Shown in pieces: positions 30,263 to 42,800 of a stretch of DNA of 64,000 nucleotides. A program made the translations under genes and the position numbers. Source of the DNA: Tricholoma matsutake (Eukaryota; Basidiomycota; Agaricomycetes; Agaricales; Tricholomataceae). The stretch lies in the NCBI GenBank assembly GCA_026075535.2, contig AP026538.1, forward strand, positions 1,736,001 through 1,800,000. Direction: 5' to 3'. How positions within the stretch are numbered: position 1 is the first letter of the stretch; each line of letters begins with the position of its first letter. Below the pieces are notes generated by a model. It saw only the letters and a list, made by a program, of their open reading frames with translations. It was not told where the DNA came from and did not search any database.

Positions 30263-31162
30263 ATGTCCAAACCCACTGCAACCACACCAATGACGTCCAT
30301 GAAGGACATTTGTATCCAATCACCCACAGACTTCTCAGGAGAATGGACCAAGACCGCCAAGTTCCTGCAGGAGATAGACCTGTACCTGCGAATCAATGAC
30401 CAGGTCTATGAAATGAATGACAAAAAGATCATCTTCATGCTGTCTTTCATGAATGGAGGGACAGCAGCTGCCTGGGCACATGCATTTGTCAACCAACACC
30501 AATCTGAGGGATTTGGAGAATATGCAGACTTCAGACAGAAAGTCTTAGAGGCCTTCTCACCGATTGACAATGCTGGAACGGCAAAGACAGAGATTAAGAA
30601 TCTCAAACAAGGTTCAGGGAACCTCAAAGAATATGTGGCAAATTTCTGCATCCTGAAAGACAGGATGGGAATCACTGAAGATGCAGCCATGATTGAGTAC
30701 TTCATGGACAGACTGCACCCCAAATTACTGAAGAGGGTACACACAATGGAGACAGTACCCAACACTCTTGAAGGCTGGATAAAGGCAGCTTCAAAATATG
30801 AAGGCCAATGGAAACAGACCATGGCAATTCTGGGAAAGACCAGGCAGAACCAGAAGACAAAAGAAACAATGAAGAAAGGACAGCGCTCTCTTGACATTAA
30901 CCGACTGATGAACCAAGAACATGTGGAACACCTCCAAAAGGGATTGTGTTTCATCTGCCACCAACCAGGACACCGATCATCCGACCACAAGGATGGAAAG
31001 AACCCCACCCAGATGGGGTCAGTGCCCCCTCCCTACCAAAACTGCTTCACCCAGAAAAAGACTGGGGAGGACACCTACCAGAAGATCTGCATGATGCTGG
31101 ATGAACTAGACAAAGAAGAAAAAGAACAAGCCCTCAACCTCATAGAGGAATCAGGTTTTTAG
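30263..31162 (+). CDS. gag: Gag of Ty3/gypsy element 2 (299 aa, intact frame)
   Basis: Open from MSKPTATTPMTSMKDICIQS to the stop at 31162. The Retrotrans_gag-like core runs from about residue 20 to 190 (DFSGEWTKTAKFLQEIDLYL, AAWAHAFVNQH, FRQKVLEAFSPIDNAGTAKT, LKQGSGNLKEYVANF). A zinc knuckle sits near residue 230: CFICHQPGHRSSDH. Its spacing is CX2CX4HX4 followed by H, because the last cysteine is displaced by Asp-His, so it would have to bind zinc as CCHH or is impaired. A Glu/Lys-rich helical tail ends the protein. It is the only gypsy gag in the window without a stop or frameshift. Gag forms the particle that packages the element RNA. Confidence 0.85.
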   Translation: MSKPTATTPMTSMKDICIQSPTDFSGEWTKTAKFLQEIDLYLRINDQVYEMNDKKIIFMLSFMNGGTAAAWAHAFVNQHQSEGFGEYADFRQKVLEAFSPIDNAGTAKTEIKNLKQGSGNLKEYVANFCILKDRMGITEDAAMIEYFMDRLHPKLLKRVHTMETVPNTLEGWIKAASKYEGQWKQTMAILGKTRQNQKTKETMKKGQRSLDINRLMNQEHVEHLQKGLCFICHQPGHRSSDHKDGKNPTQMGSVPPPYQNCFTQKKTGEDTYQKICMMLDELDKEEKEQALNLIEESGF

Positions 31163-31176
31163 AACAGTGGCCTGAT

Positions 31177-31539
31177 ATGACACCAGTCACCACTGTAGTC
31201 TCTGTAGGATCTGTACTCTTAGCTACCATGAATAGACAATCTATGCGCCTGTCTATTCAGGTAGCTGAGTCATACCATGGGAAAAACTTCACAATGAATG
31301 CGCTCCTCGACTCTGGAGCAGGAGGAGTCTTTATTGACTCGAAATTTGTCAAACAAGAAGGGATCAAGACATATCCCCTAGGCTACACCATCCAGGCCAC
31401 AAACATAGATGGAACCCTGAACAAGCAGGGAACGATCAAAAGATACATGAAAGGGAGGCTCCACATCAATGGACAGAGCTACCCAATGGAATACCTAGTT
31501 GCTGGACTAGGCAAGGAATTGGTAATCCTGGGCCTGTAA
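31177..31539 (+). pseudogene. Aspartic protease domain of gypsy element 2
   Basis: The frame changes from gag to a second open stretch of 120 codons. The retropepsin site NALLDSGAGGVFIDSKFV lies at about 31295-31350 and LGKELVILGL at the end, just before an in-frame TAA that replaces the usual LGLPWL continuation. It would cut the gag-pol polyprotein. The stop separates it from reverse transcriptase. Confidence 0.8.
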
Positions 31540-34500
31540 TGGCTGTGGGAGGTAAGGGAACTCTTGAGTTCCAAGATGAAGAATGATGGGCTCAAATCCA
31601 ACGAATCTTGGAGAAGACAAGAAGAGCTGAAAGGGCCCTTCCAAACACCCTAAACCTCCCCAAGGTTGACACTGGAAGGGAGGCGCCCACTGACAGAATG
31701 GCATGAATCTGACACATCGTGGCCAAAATGAGAAAGAGGCTCTCCAAAGAAAAAGAAAAGAGCCTTGCCCGAGCATGACTGGCTGTGGCAAAAACAAGAG
31801 AAAGGCTTTCCAAAAAGAAAGCAAAAGAACTGGATTCGGCCCAGAAAGCCATTGCAAAGACCAAGACCAGAGGTACTCCTAAAGAAAGTAGGAACCTTGA
31901 AGCAGCAAGACGTGCTGTCGCCAAGACCTGAGAAAACCAGAAGAAAGAACAACAGGAGAAGGGCAAATGCAATGAATGTGACACAACATGACAAATCCTA
32001 CAGAAGATAAAAGAATTGCTAACCTCCACAGGGGAGGAAAGCACTGGCAAAAAGAACTTGAAAATGACACCACAAAACAGGACAAACAACTCTCAACAAG
32101 AGGCTACCCTGACCCACAATTATAGGACCCCAGATAACGGTACTATCAATGCTGAAGTACCTATGCCCAGGGAGGCTCCCCCTCGAGTGAAGGTCAAAGA
32201 GGTACTGGATGAGGAACTACTGGCAGACACAAGCATGGAAATATGAGCAATGGAAGAAACCCACAAACAGGATGTGACAGACATCCTGATCGCATACATA
32301 CAAGGAGAACCGTTCATCGGCATATTCAAACCACCACAAGAACCACCCCTGACCAAGGAACACTGAGAACCGACCCATATGTACACATGGAAAATGAACA
32401 CGATCTCCAGGCTCACAAAAAGCAAAGACTCCCTGTGATATCTACTCTTGAAAAGTGCATGGATCAGAGCAAAGACATCTATTTCCCAGCAACTTGTGCA
32501 CAAACAAGATGAGGGAAAAGAGGCCAACAAGCAGACCCTGGATGACCTACTGCCACCAGAATACCAGAAATACAGACAGGTATTTGAAAAAGCTGCATCT
32601 GAGTGATTCCTGGAATTGAAACCATGGGATCATGCAATTGACTTGAAGGAAGGCTTTGTACCAAAGGATTGCAAAGTCTACCCACTGACACTGAAAGAAC
32701 AAGAGAAACTCAATGAGTTTCTAGATGAAAACCTGGAAAAAGGATACATCTGACCATTGAAATCACCCATGGCATCCCTGTTCTTCTTCATGTTGAAGAA
32801 GGACTCTGACACTCTACGACCTTGCGAAGACTATTGCTATCTGAATGGAGGAGTGATCTGGAACAACTACCCCCTGCCACTGATCAGAGACCTCTTGGAC
32901 AAGCTAAAGGGAGCAAGATTTTTCATGAAGCTCGATATTCGATGGGGATATCATAATGTATAGATAAAGGAAGGAGACGAGTGGAAGGCAGTGTTCAAGA
33001 CTAACCGAGGGCTATTTGAGCCAATGGTGATGTTCTTTGGGCTGTGCAACTCACTGGCAACATTCCAGGAGATGATGAACAATCTCTTCTGAGACATGAT
33101 AGACAAAGGATGGCTCATCATCCATATGGATGACATTCTGATCTTCTCAAAGATGGAAGAAGAACACCGTATAAGGACCGAAAGGGTCCTCAAATGATTA
33201 TGACATTGTGATCTTCACCTGAAAATAGAGAAGTGCAAGTTCAATGTGCAAGAAGTGGACTTCTTGGGCATGATCATCAGGCCCAATGAACTCACAATGG
33301 ACAGCATGAAACTGACTGGGATCAAGGACTGGCCCATGCCAAGGACAGTGAAGGATGTAAGATCCTTCCTAGGATTCGGAAACTTCTATTGAAGATTCGT
33401 TGGACACTTCACAGATCTGGCCAGACTGCTGAATGATTTGACAAAGAAGAACAAGAAATTCAAATGGACAAATAACTGCCAGCAGTTGTTTGATGCACTA
33501 AAAAGGAAGTTCAATGAAGCTCCAGTACTGCTGATGCCAGATGCAACAAAACCATTTGTGGTGGAATCTGACACCTCAAAGTTTGCGACAGGCATGGTAC
33601 TCAGACAACAGGACGCCAATGGAGACTGGCACCCATGTGGTTACATCTCACATTCTTTCAATGAAGCAGAAGGAAATTACGAGATATATGAGAAGGAACT
33701 GCTGGGAGTGATCTGAGAGCTGGAAACATGGAGACACTACCTACAGGGGATGCCATTCCATGTGACAGTACTATCTGATCACAAGAACCTGCCATATTTC
33801 CATCAGGCACAGAAACTAAACCAATGACAGGCTAGATGGAGCATCTACCTGTCACAATTCGACGTGAAGCTGCAACATGTACTGGGATCACAGATGGTAC
33901 AATCGGATGCCCTATCAAGAAGGGCAGATCACATAGCCAAAGAAGACACAGATAATAAGGATAAGACCATCCTCGCAGACAAACTATTTGTGAAAATGAT
34001 TGACACTGAACTCCAGGGAGCCCTGGTTTCAACAATAATGAAGGACAACCTCGTAAATGACACTTTACGAGCCCTGAAGAACAATGGAACTCCCCCAATC
34101 AAGTCTGCATTGGAGGACTGGAAATTTGAAGATGGCCTGCTCTTTTTTAAAGACAGATGCTATGTGCCACAGGACAAAATCCTCTGCTGAGCGATCATAC
34201 AGAAATACCATGATAGCATCACAACAGGACACCCTGGACAATGGCAAACAATCAAACTGATCCGACGAGACTACTGGTGGCCAGGAATGGCCAACTTCAT
34301 AAAGAAATATGTCAAAGGCTGCACAAAGTGCCAGCAAATGAAGATCAATGCCCACCTGACAACCCCACCACTGACACCATTATCATCTGATGCCAGCAGA
34401 CCATTTGAGCTGGTATTGATGGACTTTATTATGGACCTGCCCACAATAAATGGATTTGACTCAATCATGGTCATGGTAGACCATGGTCTTACAAAGGGGG

Positions 34501-35405
34501 TAATTTTTATCCCTTGCACAAAGACGATCAATGCACTTGGCACTGCAGACCTTTGCCTGGGCCATGTATACACAAGATTTGGACTCCCTGGAAGAATCAT
34601 CTCAGACAGAGACCCTTGATTCATGTCCAAACTCTTCCGAGAACTTGGACGACTGCTCGGAATCAAGCTATCCATGAGCACCGCCTATCACCCCCAGACC
34701 AATGGAGAAACAGAGCAAGTAAACCAAGAGCTAGAAGTTTACCTCCGCATGTTCTGCTCAAACAAACCAGAAGATTGGGAGCATTATCTCCCAACAGCAG
34801 AATTTGTGCATAACAAGAAGACACACTCTGCAGTAAAACATTCGCCGTTTTACTTGATGATGGGATATCAACCATGCGCTATCCCCACCCCTTATGAAAA
34901 GATGAACATGCTGGCTGCTGAACAGAGAATCCAAGAACTTCTCTCTGCAAGAAGGGAAGCTCTTGCCACACATGAACTGGCCAGACAGACTATGGCCACC
35001 CAAACAAAAGGGCAATATGAACCATTCAAGGTTGGAGAGCAAGTATGGCTCGACTCCAAGAACCTGAAGATTGACTACCCAACAAGAAAATTGGCACCAA
35101 AATGAGAAGGGCCCTTCACGATTGAAGATGCCCTGTCAAGAATGACATACCAACTGAAACTGCCACCGAGATGGAAGATCCACCCAGTCTTCCATGCAGC
35201 TTTACTCACATGATACCATCTTGTGGAAGGAGAAAACAAATATGAGGTGGAAGCGATCATCACACACAAGAAGCATGGCAAGACACACCATTACCTCGTG
35301 GAATGGGTTGACTACCTGAGACCTGAAAACACATGGGAACCCGAATCAAACCTGAAGAATGCCCCTGAGATCCTGATGGCATATAAGAAGAGGTACCACC
35401 TCTGA
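31540..35405 (+). pseudogene. Reverse transcriptase, RNase H, integrase and chromodomain of gypsy element 2
   Basis: After a scrambled Lys/Arg-rich linker (31560-32500) the pol domains run in order. RT has [29 protein letters not shown] and a catalytic HMDDILIFS at about 33125 (H for the usual Y/F). RNase H has [20 protein letters not shown]. Integrase has the HHCC-type KYHDSITTGHPGQW, GCTKCQQMK, the D-x..D region DFIMDLPTI, YTRFGLPGRIISDRDP and TAYHPQTNGETEQVNQEL. A chromodomain closes the gene (YLVEWVDYLRPENTWEPES), which marks the chromovirus branch. In-frame TGA codons occur at 33090, 33195, 33201, 33390, 33714, 33825, 34188, 34617, 35103 and 35211. At most of them relatives have arginine. 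The element is dead. Confidence 0.9.
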
Positions 35406-35918
35406 TGAAAACCCAAACCCTCCCCTTTCCCACTATGACACTCCTAAAAAGATGCCTGCTGAACAATGATTCACCCGAGAATACCTATGAAACTGATTGA
35501 ATTCTGATGCCCTTCATGTTCACCTCACCCATGGCCCACCAAAATACCATCTTGCCAGGATGTGCTTCTACTACGCAAGCACAATCGAACAGATGGAATG
35601 AAATCTAGAAGAAGCAATGAACGATGCAGATGCCCTGTGGATCAAACAGACAATCCAGGAGATGATTGCACCATGGTCAGACAGACTGAGAACAGCTGAG
35701 GAGAGACCTCACACCCAGCCCCTTCAGTGTATTTGGACCATTACAAATGGACCAACTAATGGTGGCTTTAAGCTGTTTTCAATGATCCAGCTAATGTGGG
35801 CCCATGAATTATAATAGACCATAGTAAATGAGTGGGCTCACCTGGAGGGCATAAGCTCATACAAATAGGATGAGCTCATGGGTGATAAGAGTACTGCTAT
35901 AGGCCATCTGTCATGGAT
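35406..35918 (+). other. 3' remainder after gypsy element 2, unassigned
   Basis: A coding-like stretch (35617-35814, WIKQTIQEMIAPWSDRLRTA) may be a fragment of another gag-like gene. No LTR is found. The last 100 bp lead into the 45-bp minisatellite. Confidence 0.35.
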
Positions 35919-36075
35919 GGGCCCATAGGTCATATCAACACTGCAGTAGACTGTATGATGCATGGGCCCATGGGTCATGTCAATACTGCAGTAGACTATA
36001 TGATGCATGGGCCCATGAGCCATGTCAATACTGCAGTGGACTGTATGATGCATGGGCACATGGGCCATGTCAATA
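35919..36075 (+). repeat. 45-bp minisatellite, about 3.5 copies
   Basis: The unit runs GGGCCCATGGGTCATGTCAA, then TACTGCAGTAGACTGTATGA, then TGCAT. The unit repeats with a few substitutions each. A single inverted copy occurs at about 36965-37015, on the far side of the foldback centre. Confidence 0.85.
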
Positions 36076-37886
36076 CTAAATATAGGGTTGGGTCACTTCA
36101 CATGTTGGCACTTCAAATCTCAGATTGGGTCACTTCAAATGTCAAGTTAGGTCACTTCAACTGTTGGCACTTTAAATATTGGGTGGATCAGAACAATTTC
36201 AATGTTGGGTTGGGTCACATCACATGTCAGCACCTCAAATGTTGGATTGGGTCACCTCAAATGTTGGATTGGGTCACTTCAACTGTCAGCACTTCAAATG
36301 TTGGATTGGAACATTATATCTGTTGGGTCAGAACAATTCAATATTGGGTCAGGTCACTTCAACTGTTGGGTTGGAAGATTATACTTGTCGGGTCGGAACA
36401 GTGTCAATGTCAGGTTGGGTTACTTCACATGTCAGCACTTCAAATGTTGGTTCAGGTTACTTCAAATGTCAGGTCAGGTCACTTCAAATGTTGGGTCAGA
36501 ACATTATACTTGTCAGGCTGGAACAATTTTAATGTTGGGTCGGGACCTCAAATCACTTCACATGTTGGCACTTCAAATATTGGATTGGATCACTTCAAAT
36601 GTCAGCACTTTACATGTTGGGTCAAAACATTTTGCTTGTCAGGTCAGAAAAATCTCATGCCAGGGTCAGAACACTTTACATGTCAGGTCAGGACATTTTA
36701 CTATTGGGTCACTCTATCCATTGGGTTGAAACACTTTGCATGTCAGGTTGGAAAAAATGCCTGGGTCAGATGTTTTACCTCCAATCCAATGTGGCATGTT
36801 TGCTGTGATCTGAAAATGGGCATGCTCCAATCCAATGGTGGGTTTGCTCTGCAGCACCAGTGGTGATACATCACTACTAAATGCACAGAGAATATTTAAG
36901 AATCCCTCATCAAGTATCTGCTACCTACATGAAGGCTGCAAGTCTGTTATGGGATCATATGGCCAACTGCAATATTGACATGACCCATGGGCCCATCCAT
37001 CATACAGTCCAAGTCTACTGTGAATTGTTCCAACCCAACACAGCAAAATGTTCCAACCCAACATTTGAACTGCCAACAGTTAAAGTGACCCATTTGAAGT
37101 GCTGACATGTGAAGTGACCTGAGCCACCATTGAAATTGTACTAAGTATAATGTTCCCCAACATTTGAAGTGACCCAAAATAACATTTGGAGTGACCATGA
37201 CCCGACCTGACATTTGAAGTGACCCAATCTGACATTTGATGTGCCAACATGTGAAGTGACCTGACCTGACATTGAAATTGTTCCAACCCAACAAGTACAA
37301 CATTCTGCCTGACAGTTGAAGTGCCGACAGTTGAAGTAACCCAACCTGACATTTGAAGTGACCTGACCTGACATTTGAAGTGACCTGACCTGACATTTGA
37401 AGTGACCTGATCCAACATTTGATGTGCCAATGACATGTGAAGTGACCCAACCCAACATTGAAATTGTTCTGACCTGACAAGTACAATGTTCTGACCCAAC
37501 AGTTGAAGTGCCAACAGTTGAAGTGACCTGACCCAACATTTGAAGGGACCTGATCTGACATTTAAACTGCTGACATGTGAAGTGACCTGACCCAACATTG
37601 AAATTGTTCTGACCTGGCAAGCACAATGTTCTGACCTGACAGTTGAAGTGCCGACATTTGAAGTGACCTGACCCAACATTTGAAGTGATCCAATCTGACA
37701 TTTAAAGTGCCAACATGTGAAGTGACCTGACCCAACATTGAAATTGTTCTGACCCAACAAGTACAATGTTCTGACCAGACAGTTGAAGTGACCTGACCTG
37801 ACATTTAAGGTGCCAACATGTGAAGTGACCCAATCCAAGAAGTACAATGTTCTGACCTGACAGTTGAAGTGCCGACAGTTGAAGTG
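36076..37886. repeat. Foldback structure with satellite-like arms
   Basis: The left arm (to about 36780) is built of GGGTCACTTCAAATGTTGG-type modules in plus sense. The right arm (about 37020-37886) holds the same modules in reverse complement (CCAACATTTGAAGTGACC), with a higher-order period of about 140-185 bp marked by GTGCCAACATGTGAAGTGACC. A unique spacer of about 180 bp lies between. Translations of these arrays give long open but meaningless frames. The layout resembles Foldback/Galileo-type elements, whose inverted repeats are themselves tandem arrays. Confidence 0.75.
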
Positions 37887-38279
37887 TATTAGGAAACCAC
37901 CCCATTACCTAATAAGATTTCATTTTTATTTTATTATGTTGAATTACGCTACATGATGCCAAATGACGCTACACTTTGATAGCATGAGAATTTTATATCA
38001 ATATGTATGTGCATGTATGAGTGCATTGGTAACAACAATGTACAATATATGTAATATAGTATATAAACCCTAAATATATGCCTAGGGGACCCCAGTTGTG
38101 TTCTCCTAGGTATTCCACCTATGCTTGTGGTGTGAATGGCCTATCTCAATGAACTCACCTATTAACAACCCCTCACATCAAAACCATCAGTTCCTCAATC
38201 ATGTGCATGGATCCCGCCCCCTTCTTGTAGAGAGAACCCACATGGTCTTAGCTAGCAGATAGTGGGTGTCGCTCTAACA
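37887..38279 (+). repeat. 5' LTR of gypsy element 1
   Basis: Begins TATTAGGAAACCACCCC, where the canonical start TGTTAGG has lost its G, and ends CTCTAACA. It contains TATATAAACCCTAAATATAT, a plausible TATA region at about 38060. Confidence 0.92.
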
Positions 38280-38765
38280 GAAGAACACAACTTCCCATAT
38301 CAGTGCGCCTCCTCTTACTTGTGCATACGTCATTGTTTCACTGCGCCACATCCGATTACTCATCCTTTTGGCACAAGCTGGAAGTACTTGTATATACATA
38401 ATCTACCTTTTCTTTTGTGAGCTGATGCCAGGCCTCACCTTACATTGCAACTGCCAGTGATCGAGAGGCAGCGCTCATCATTAGGACAGCTGCAACCAGA
38501 CAACCGATTGGATCTGGTTTAGTTACGATTTACATCACTCTATTTGGACGACTATTTTAGTTACAAGCCAAATTCAGTGTTATCCCCAAGAGCAGGCACT
38601 GTTGGAAGGGTTTTTGATCCGAAGTGCCAAATTAGGCACCCAACAAACAAATGAACAATTGATGAACAATTGATGAACATCACGTGAGCCGTAAACGCTT
38701 GGAGAGGTCTTGAAGAACAGATCTTGAATTTGTCGAAGAAGTGATTCATCACAGATTTTACCATT

Positions 38766-39843
38766 ATGTCCGAACCCTCAACTTCTGATCCTGGCCCAAA
38801 TCCTGTTCCCACACCAGCACTAGAGGCAAAAATTGATGCACTTACAGTGCAAATGTCACAATTAGTGTCAGTGTTGGCAGCATCACAACCCAGACAAGCG
38901 GAATTACAGCCAGAGATGACAGGAGAAAGAGATGATGATATGGAGGAGATGGTGGAGTGGATGTTGCAGGAGGATGAGATGGTGGAGAAATCTGGAAATG
39001 GAAAAGCATGCTTACCTAAGTATGCACCCCTGCAAATCTTTGATGGTACCATGGAGAATACAAAATCCTTTATCAGCTCTATAGTATTGTACATCCATAG
39101 GAGGAAGCCAGAGTTTCATACAGCCAAGTCTAGGATTATGTTTGCTCTCTCATACATTCAGAGGGGGAAAGCACAGTTCTGGAGAAATGAGGCTATTAAT
39201 CAAATTGCCATGGGAAATAAACTGTTTGCAATCTTTTCTGGAGAGATTGGAGGCACAGTTTGGGGACCCTAATCCAAAGGCGACAGCCAATGCTAATTAA
39301 AGACCATGTGCCAATGGCAGATGAATTTATTTTGCAGTTCAAAGCAGAGGCTTTGCAAACGGATATGGGAGAAGCCGTGTTGGTAGAGTTTTTGAAAGCA
39401 GGATTAAATCCCTCTTTATTCAAGTCTATCTACTGACTACCTTCTATGCTGGAGAAGTTGGATGAGTGGTATAATTGGGCAATGTGCCTTGACTGGCAAT
39501 ATTGGCAGGAACAGGCAGAGTCAAAGTTGATGTATGGAAGTAGTAAATTTGGAAAGTCATCAGGAGGAAAGTCCAAGAAAGAAAAGGTGCCTCAGGCACA
39601 AGCTCCGAGGGCACAGCCACTGGCCATGGCAGTGACACCTATAGTTATGGAGTCAGCAGCACCTGCAGAGGCAATGGAGGTTGATCAAGCAGGGAGATGA
39701 GCCCCACTTAAATGTTTTAACTGTGGGCAGTTAGGACACATCACTAGGAATTGTAGGCAGAAAAGAAAGATGAAGGAAGCTACAATCAAGGAAGTGAAGC
39801 TGGAGGAAGGCAGGCAGAAGAATTTTGTGGAAGAGTCCCAGTG
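38766..39843 (+). pseudogene. gag: Gag of gypsy element 1, with deletions
   Basis: Starts MSEPSTSDPGPNPVPTPALE, then a coiled-coil-like stretch (AKIDALTVQMSQLVSVLAAS) and the gag core (FDGTMENTKSFISSIVLYIH, ALSYIQRGKAQFWRN). A deletion after 39230, relative to element 3, shifts the frame, and a second one lies near 39300. TGA at 39434-39436 stands where element 3 has CAA. The C-terminal zinc knuckle is intact in sequence: CFNCGQLGHITRNC at about 39718 (CX2CX4HX4C). Confidence 0.85.
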
Positions 39844-42800
39844 AAGGTTTCCCCATTGGTGACCCAGAATCATTACAATGTATTAGTATCTGAGGAAACC
39901 CAGAGTAAATCAGAAAAGGAAATTGAGGAGGAGTACAACTGTTGCAAATCACATGACAAAGAAAATTGCCAAGCACTATTTCTGAAAATTCCTTAATTCT
40001 TTATTCGCTCTGCGCAAATAGAACCTGAAACCACCTTGACTGTGGGACTGAAGACAGTGGACACACATGCAGCGATTGATGTGGAAGCATTGCTTGATAG
40101 GTGCTACAGGATTATTCATTAATCAGTCCTTAATTACTGGAAACAGTATTAACACACGCAAGCTGGTGCAACCCATAATGGTGTACAATATTGATGGAAC
40201 AGTCAATCATGGAGGAACTATCAAGGAGGAGGTGACTATGGTACTAAAGTATCAGGAGCATCAGGAGCAAGCCATATTTGAAGAAGTATAATCCTGAAAT
40301 TGATTGGAAAACTGGGAAAGTACAAATGACTCATTGTCCTAAGGAATGTAATGTGTATGGGAGGAAGATGAAGAAGGAGAAAAGGAAAAAGAGAGAGAAA
40401 GAACATCTGAGGAAGTATTCTGTTACGATGGAGGAAGTGGAGGATGAGGAAATGCCAAATGAGGAAGTTCCAGTCATGATCAAGAAAGAAGAGCAGAAGC
40501 AAACCTTTAGAGCAATTCATGGAGGACAGTCATGGGACAAGAATATTGTGAAGGTGGAGAAGCCAGTGGAGGAGTGGGTGCCAAAAGTGTATCATGAATA
40601 TCTGTCAGTGTTCCAGAAGAAGGAGTCTGAGTGAATGCCAGTGCAGAAGCCATGGGATCATGCGATCGAGATGAAGCCAGGGTTCATGCTGAAGAAGTCG
40701 AAGGTATATCCATTATCTCCGATGGAACAAGAAGAAGTGGATGCATTCCTGAAGGAGCAATTGCACAAAGAATACATATGACCTTCAAAATCACTGCAGA
40801 CATGCCAAAGAAAGACCAAAGGAAGAGGATGTGTACAGATTATAGGTATCTGAATGAGTGGACAGTGAAGAATGTGTACCCCCCACTGTTGATCTCAGAA
40901 ATAATTGACAAGGTGGGAAAAGCCAAGGTCTTTATAAAATTGGATTGATGATGGGGATACAACAATGTACAAATAAAGAAAGGAGATGAGTGGAAGGCCA
41001 CATTTGCCATGCATCAAGGATCCTTTGAGCTGCTTGTCATGTTTTTCGGGATGACTAATAGTCCCCCAACCTTTCAAAATATGATGAATGACATTTTCAA
41101 GGATGTAATAGACAAAGGCATGGTAATAATATTTATTGACGACATTCTGATATTCATGGAGGATGAAGAAAATCATGAGGCGATAGTGCAGGAGGTGCTA
41201 TGGAGGTTAGCGGAGAATGATCTATTTTTGAAACCAGAGAAATGTGTGTTTGGGGCAAGCGAGATCGAGTTCCTAGGATTATTGATCAGCCCTGACAGCA
41301 TCAAAATGGATCTGATCAAGGTACAGGCAATCACAGATTGGCCTGCACCCACCCATGTCAAGGAGGTTCAAGCCTTCTTGGGACTCGCAAATTATTATCG
41401 TTGCTTTGTGCACAACTTTTCTAAAATTGCCACACCCTTACATAACCTTATGTGAAAAGGAGTAGTGTGGAGGTGGGGAGAGCAGCAGCAGACAGCATTT
41501 GAGGAGTTGAAGAGGAAGTTTGTGGAGGGACCAATATTAGCCCCAGTAGATTTCACACACCCTTTACGAGTGGAATACGATGCATCCGATTTTGCTACTG
41601 GAGCAGTATTATCAATGTTGTGTGAAGATGACAAATGGCATCCTTGTGCATATTTGTCCCAAGGGTTGAATAATGTGGAGAGGAATTATGATGTGCATGA
41701 CAAAGAGATGTTGGGGATAATACAAGCGTTGGAGGCATGGAGGCATTATTTGGAGGGATGTATGCATCAGATTGAGATCTGGACAGATCATCAAAATCTG
41801 CAATACTTCATGTCTGCTAAAGCACTTAATTGCAGGCAAGCACATTGGGCACTATTCCTATCGCATTTCAATTTTCACCTGGTCCACAAAGCAGGAAGCT
41901 TAATAAGGAAAGCAGATACATTATCCAGACGTATTGATCATAAAAGGGGGGTGGAGGAGGACAATAAGAATGTTACCTTACTCAAATCCAAATACTTTCA
42001 CATTTGCACTATGCGTCAAGGGCATCTATCAATAGATAGCTCAGAAACAGAAATGTTGTCTAAAATTAGACAATGTTTGGAAATGGATGATGAAGTAGTG
42101 GAAGCCATGAAAGCTCTGAAGGGAGAGAAGAAAGGTAATATTAAAGGAGATGAATGGGCTGAGGAACAAGGGTTGGTGTTGTTTCGAGGAAAAGTGTATG
42201 TAACAAAGGATCAGGGTTTGCAAAGGGAGATCATCTGGTTACATCATAATACACCAACTGCCGGACACCCAGGAAGATGGAAGACGTTGGAATTAGTAAT
42301 GAGAAATTATTGGTGGCCTGGAATTTTGAAGTATGTGTTGGGGTATGTGGATGGATGTGATATGTGCATGAGGGGGATGAAATTTCCAGAGAAACCTGCA
42401 GGAAAATTAATGCCAAACCCTATACCTAAAGTGCCATGGCTAGATATATCTGTGGATATTACCTGAGGCTCAAGGGTACGATGCAATATACATAGTATGC
42501 GACTGCTTCACAAAGGAGGTCCATATTATTCCTACTACTACAGAAACCTCATCATTGGGCTTGGTGTGCCTCTATCTAAATCAGGTATGGCAGTTACATG
42601 GGTTACCCAATACCATTATCTCTGATCATGGACCACAATTTGCTTCCATGTTTATGCGAGAACTGAACAACATATTGGGAATTCAAACTATACTATCTAT
42701 GGCATATCACCTGCAGACTGATGGGCAGACAGAGAGAATGAACTAGGAGTTGGAGCAGTACTTACATATGTTTGTCAACTACTGACAAACCAACTGGCCC

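Noticed and set aside
30406..31008. Minus-strand 200-codon frame opposite the gypsy gag
   Set aside because: Antisense shadow. The plus strand has the gag core and zinc knuckle.
36100..37900. Long open frames in several phases rich in Ser, Gly, Phe and Cys (for example 36202-36729 plus, 37080-37847 minus)
   Set aside because: They are translations of tandem satellite units, exist in three overlapping phases and follow the repeat period, so they are not genes.
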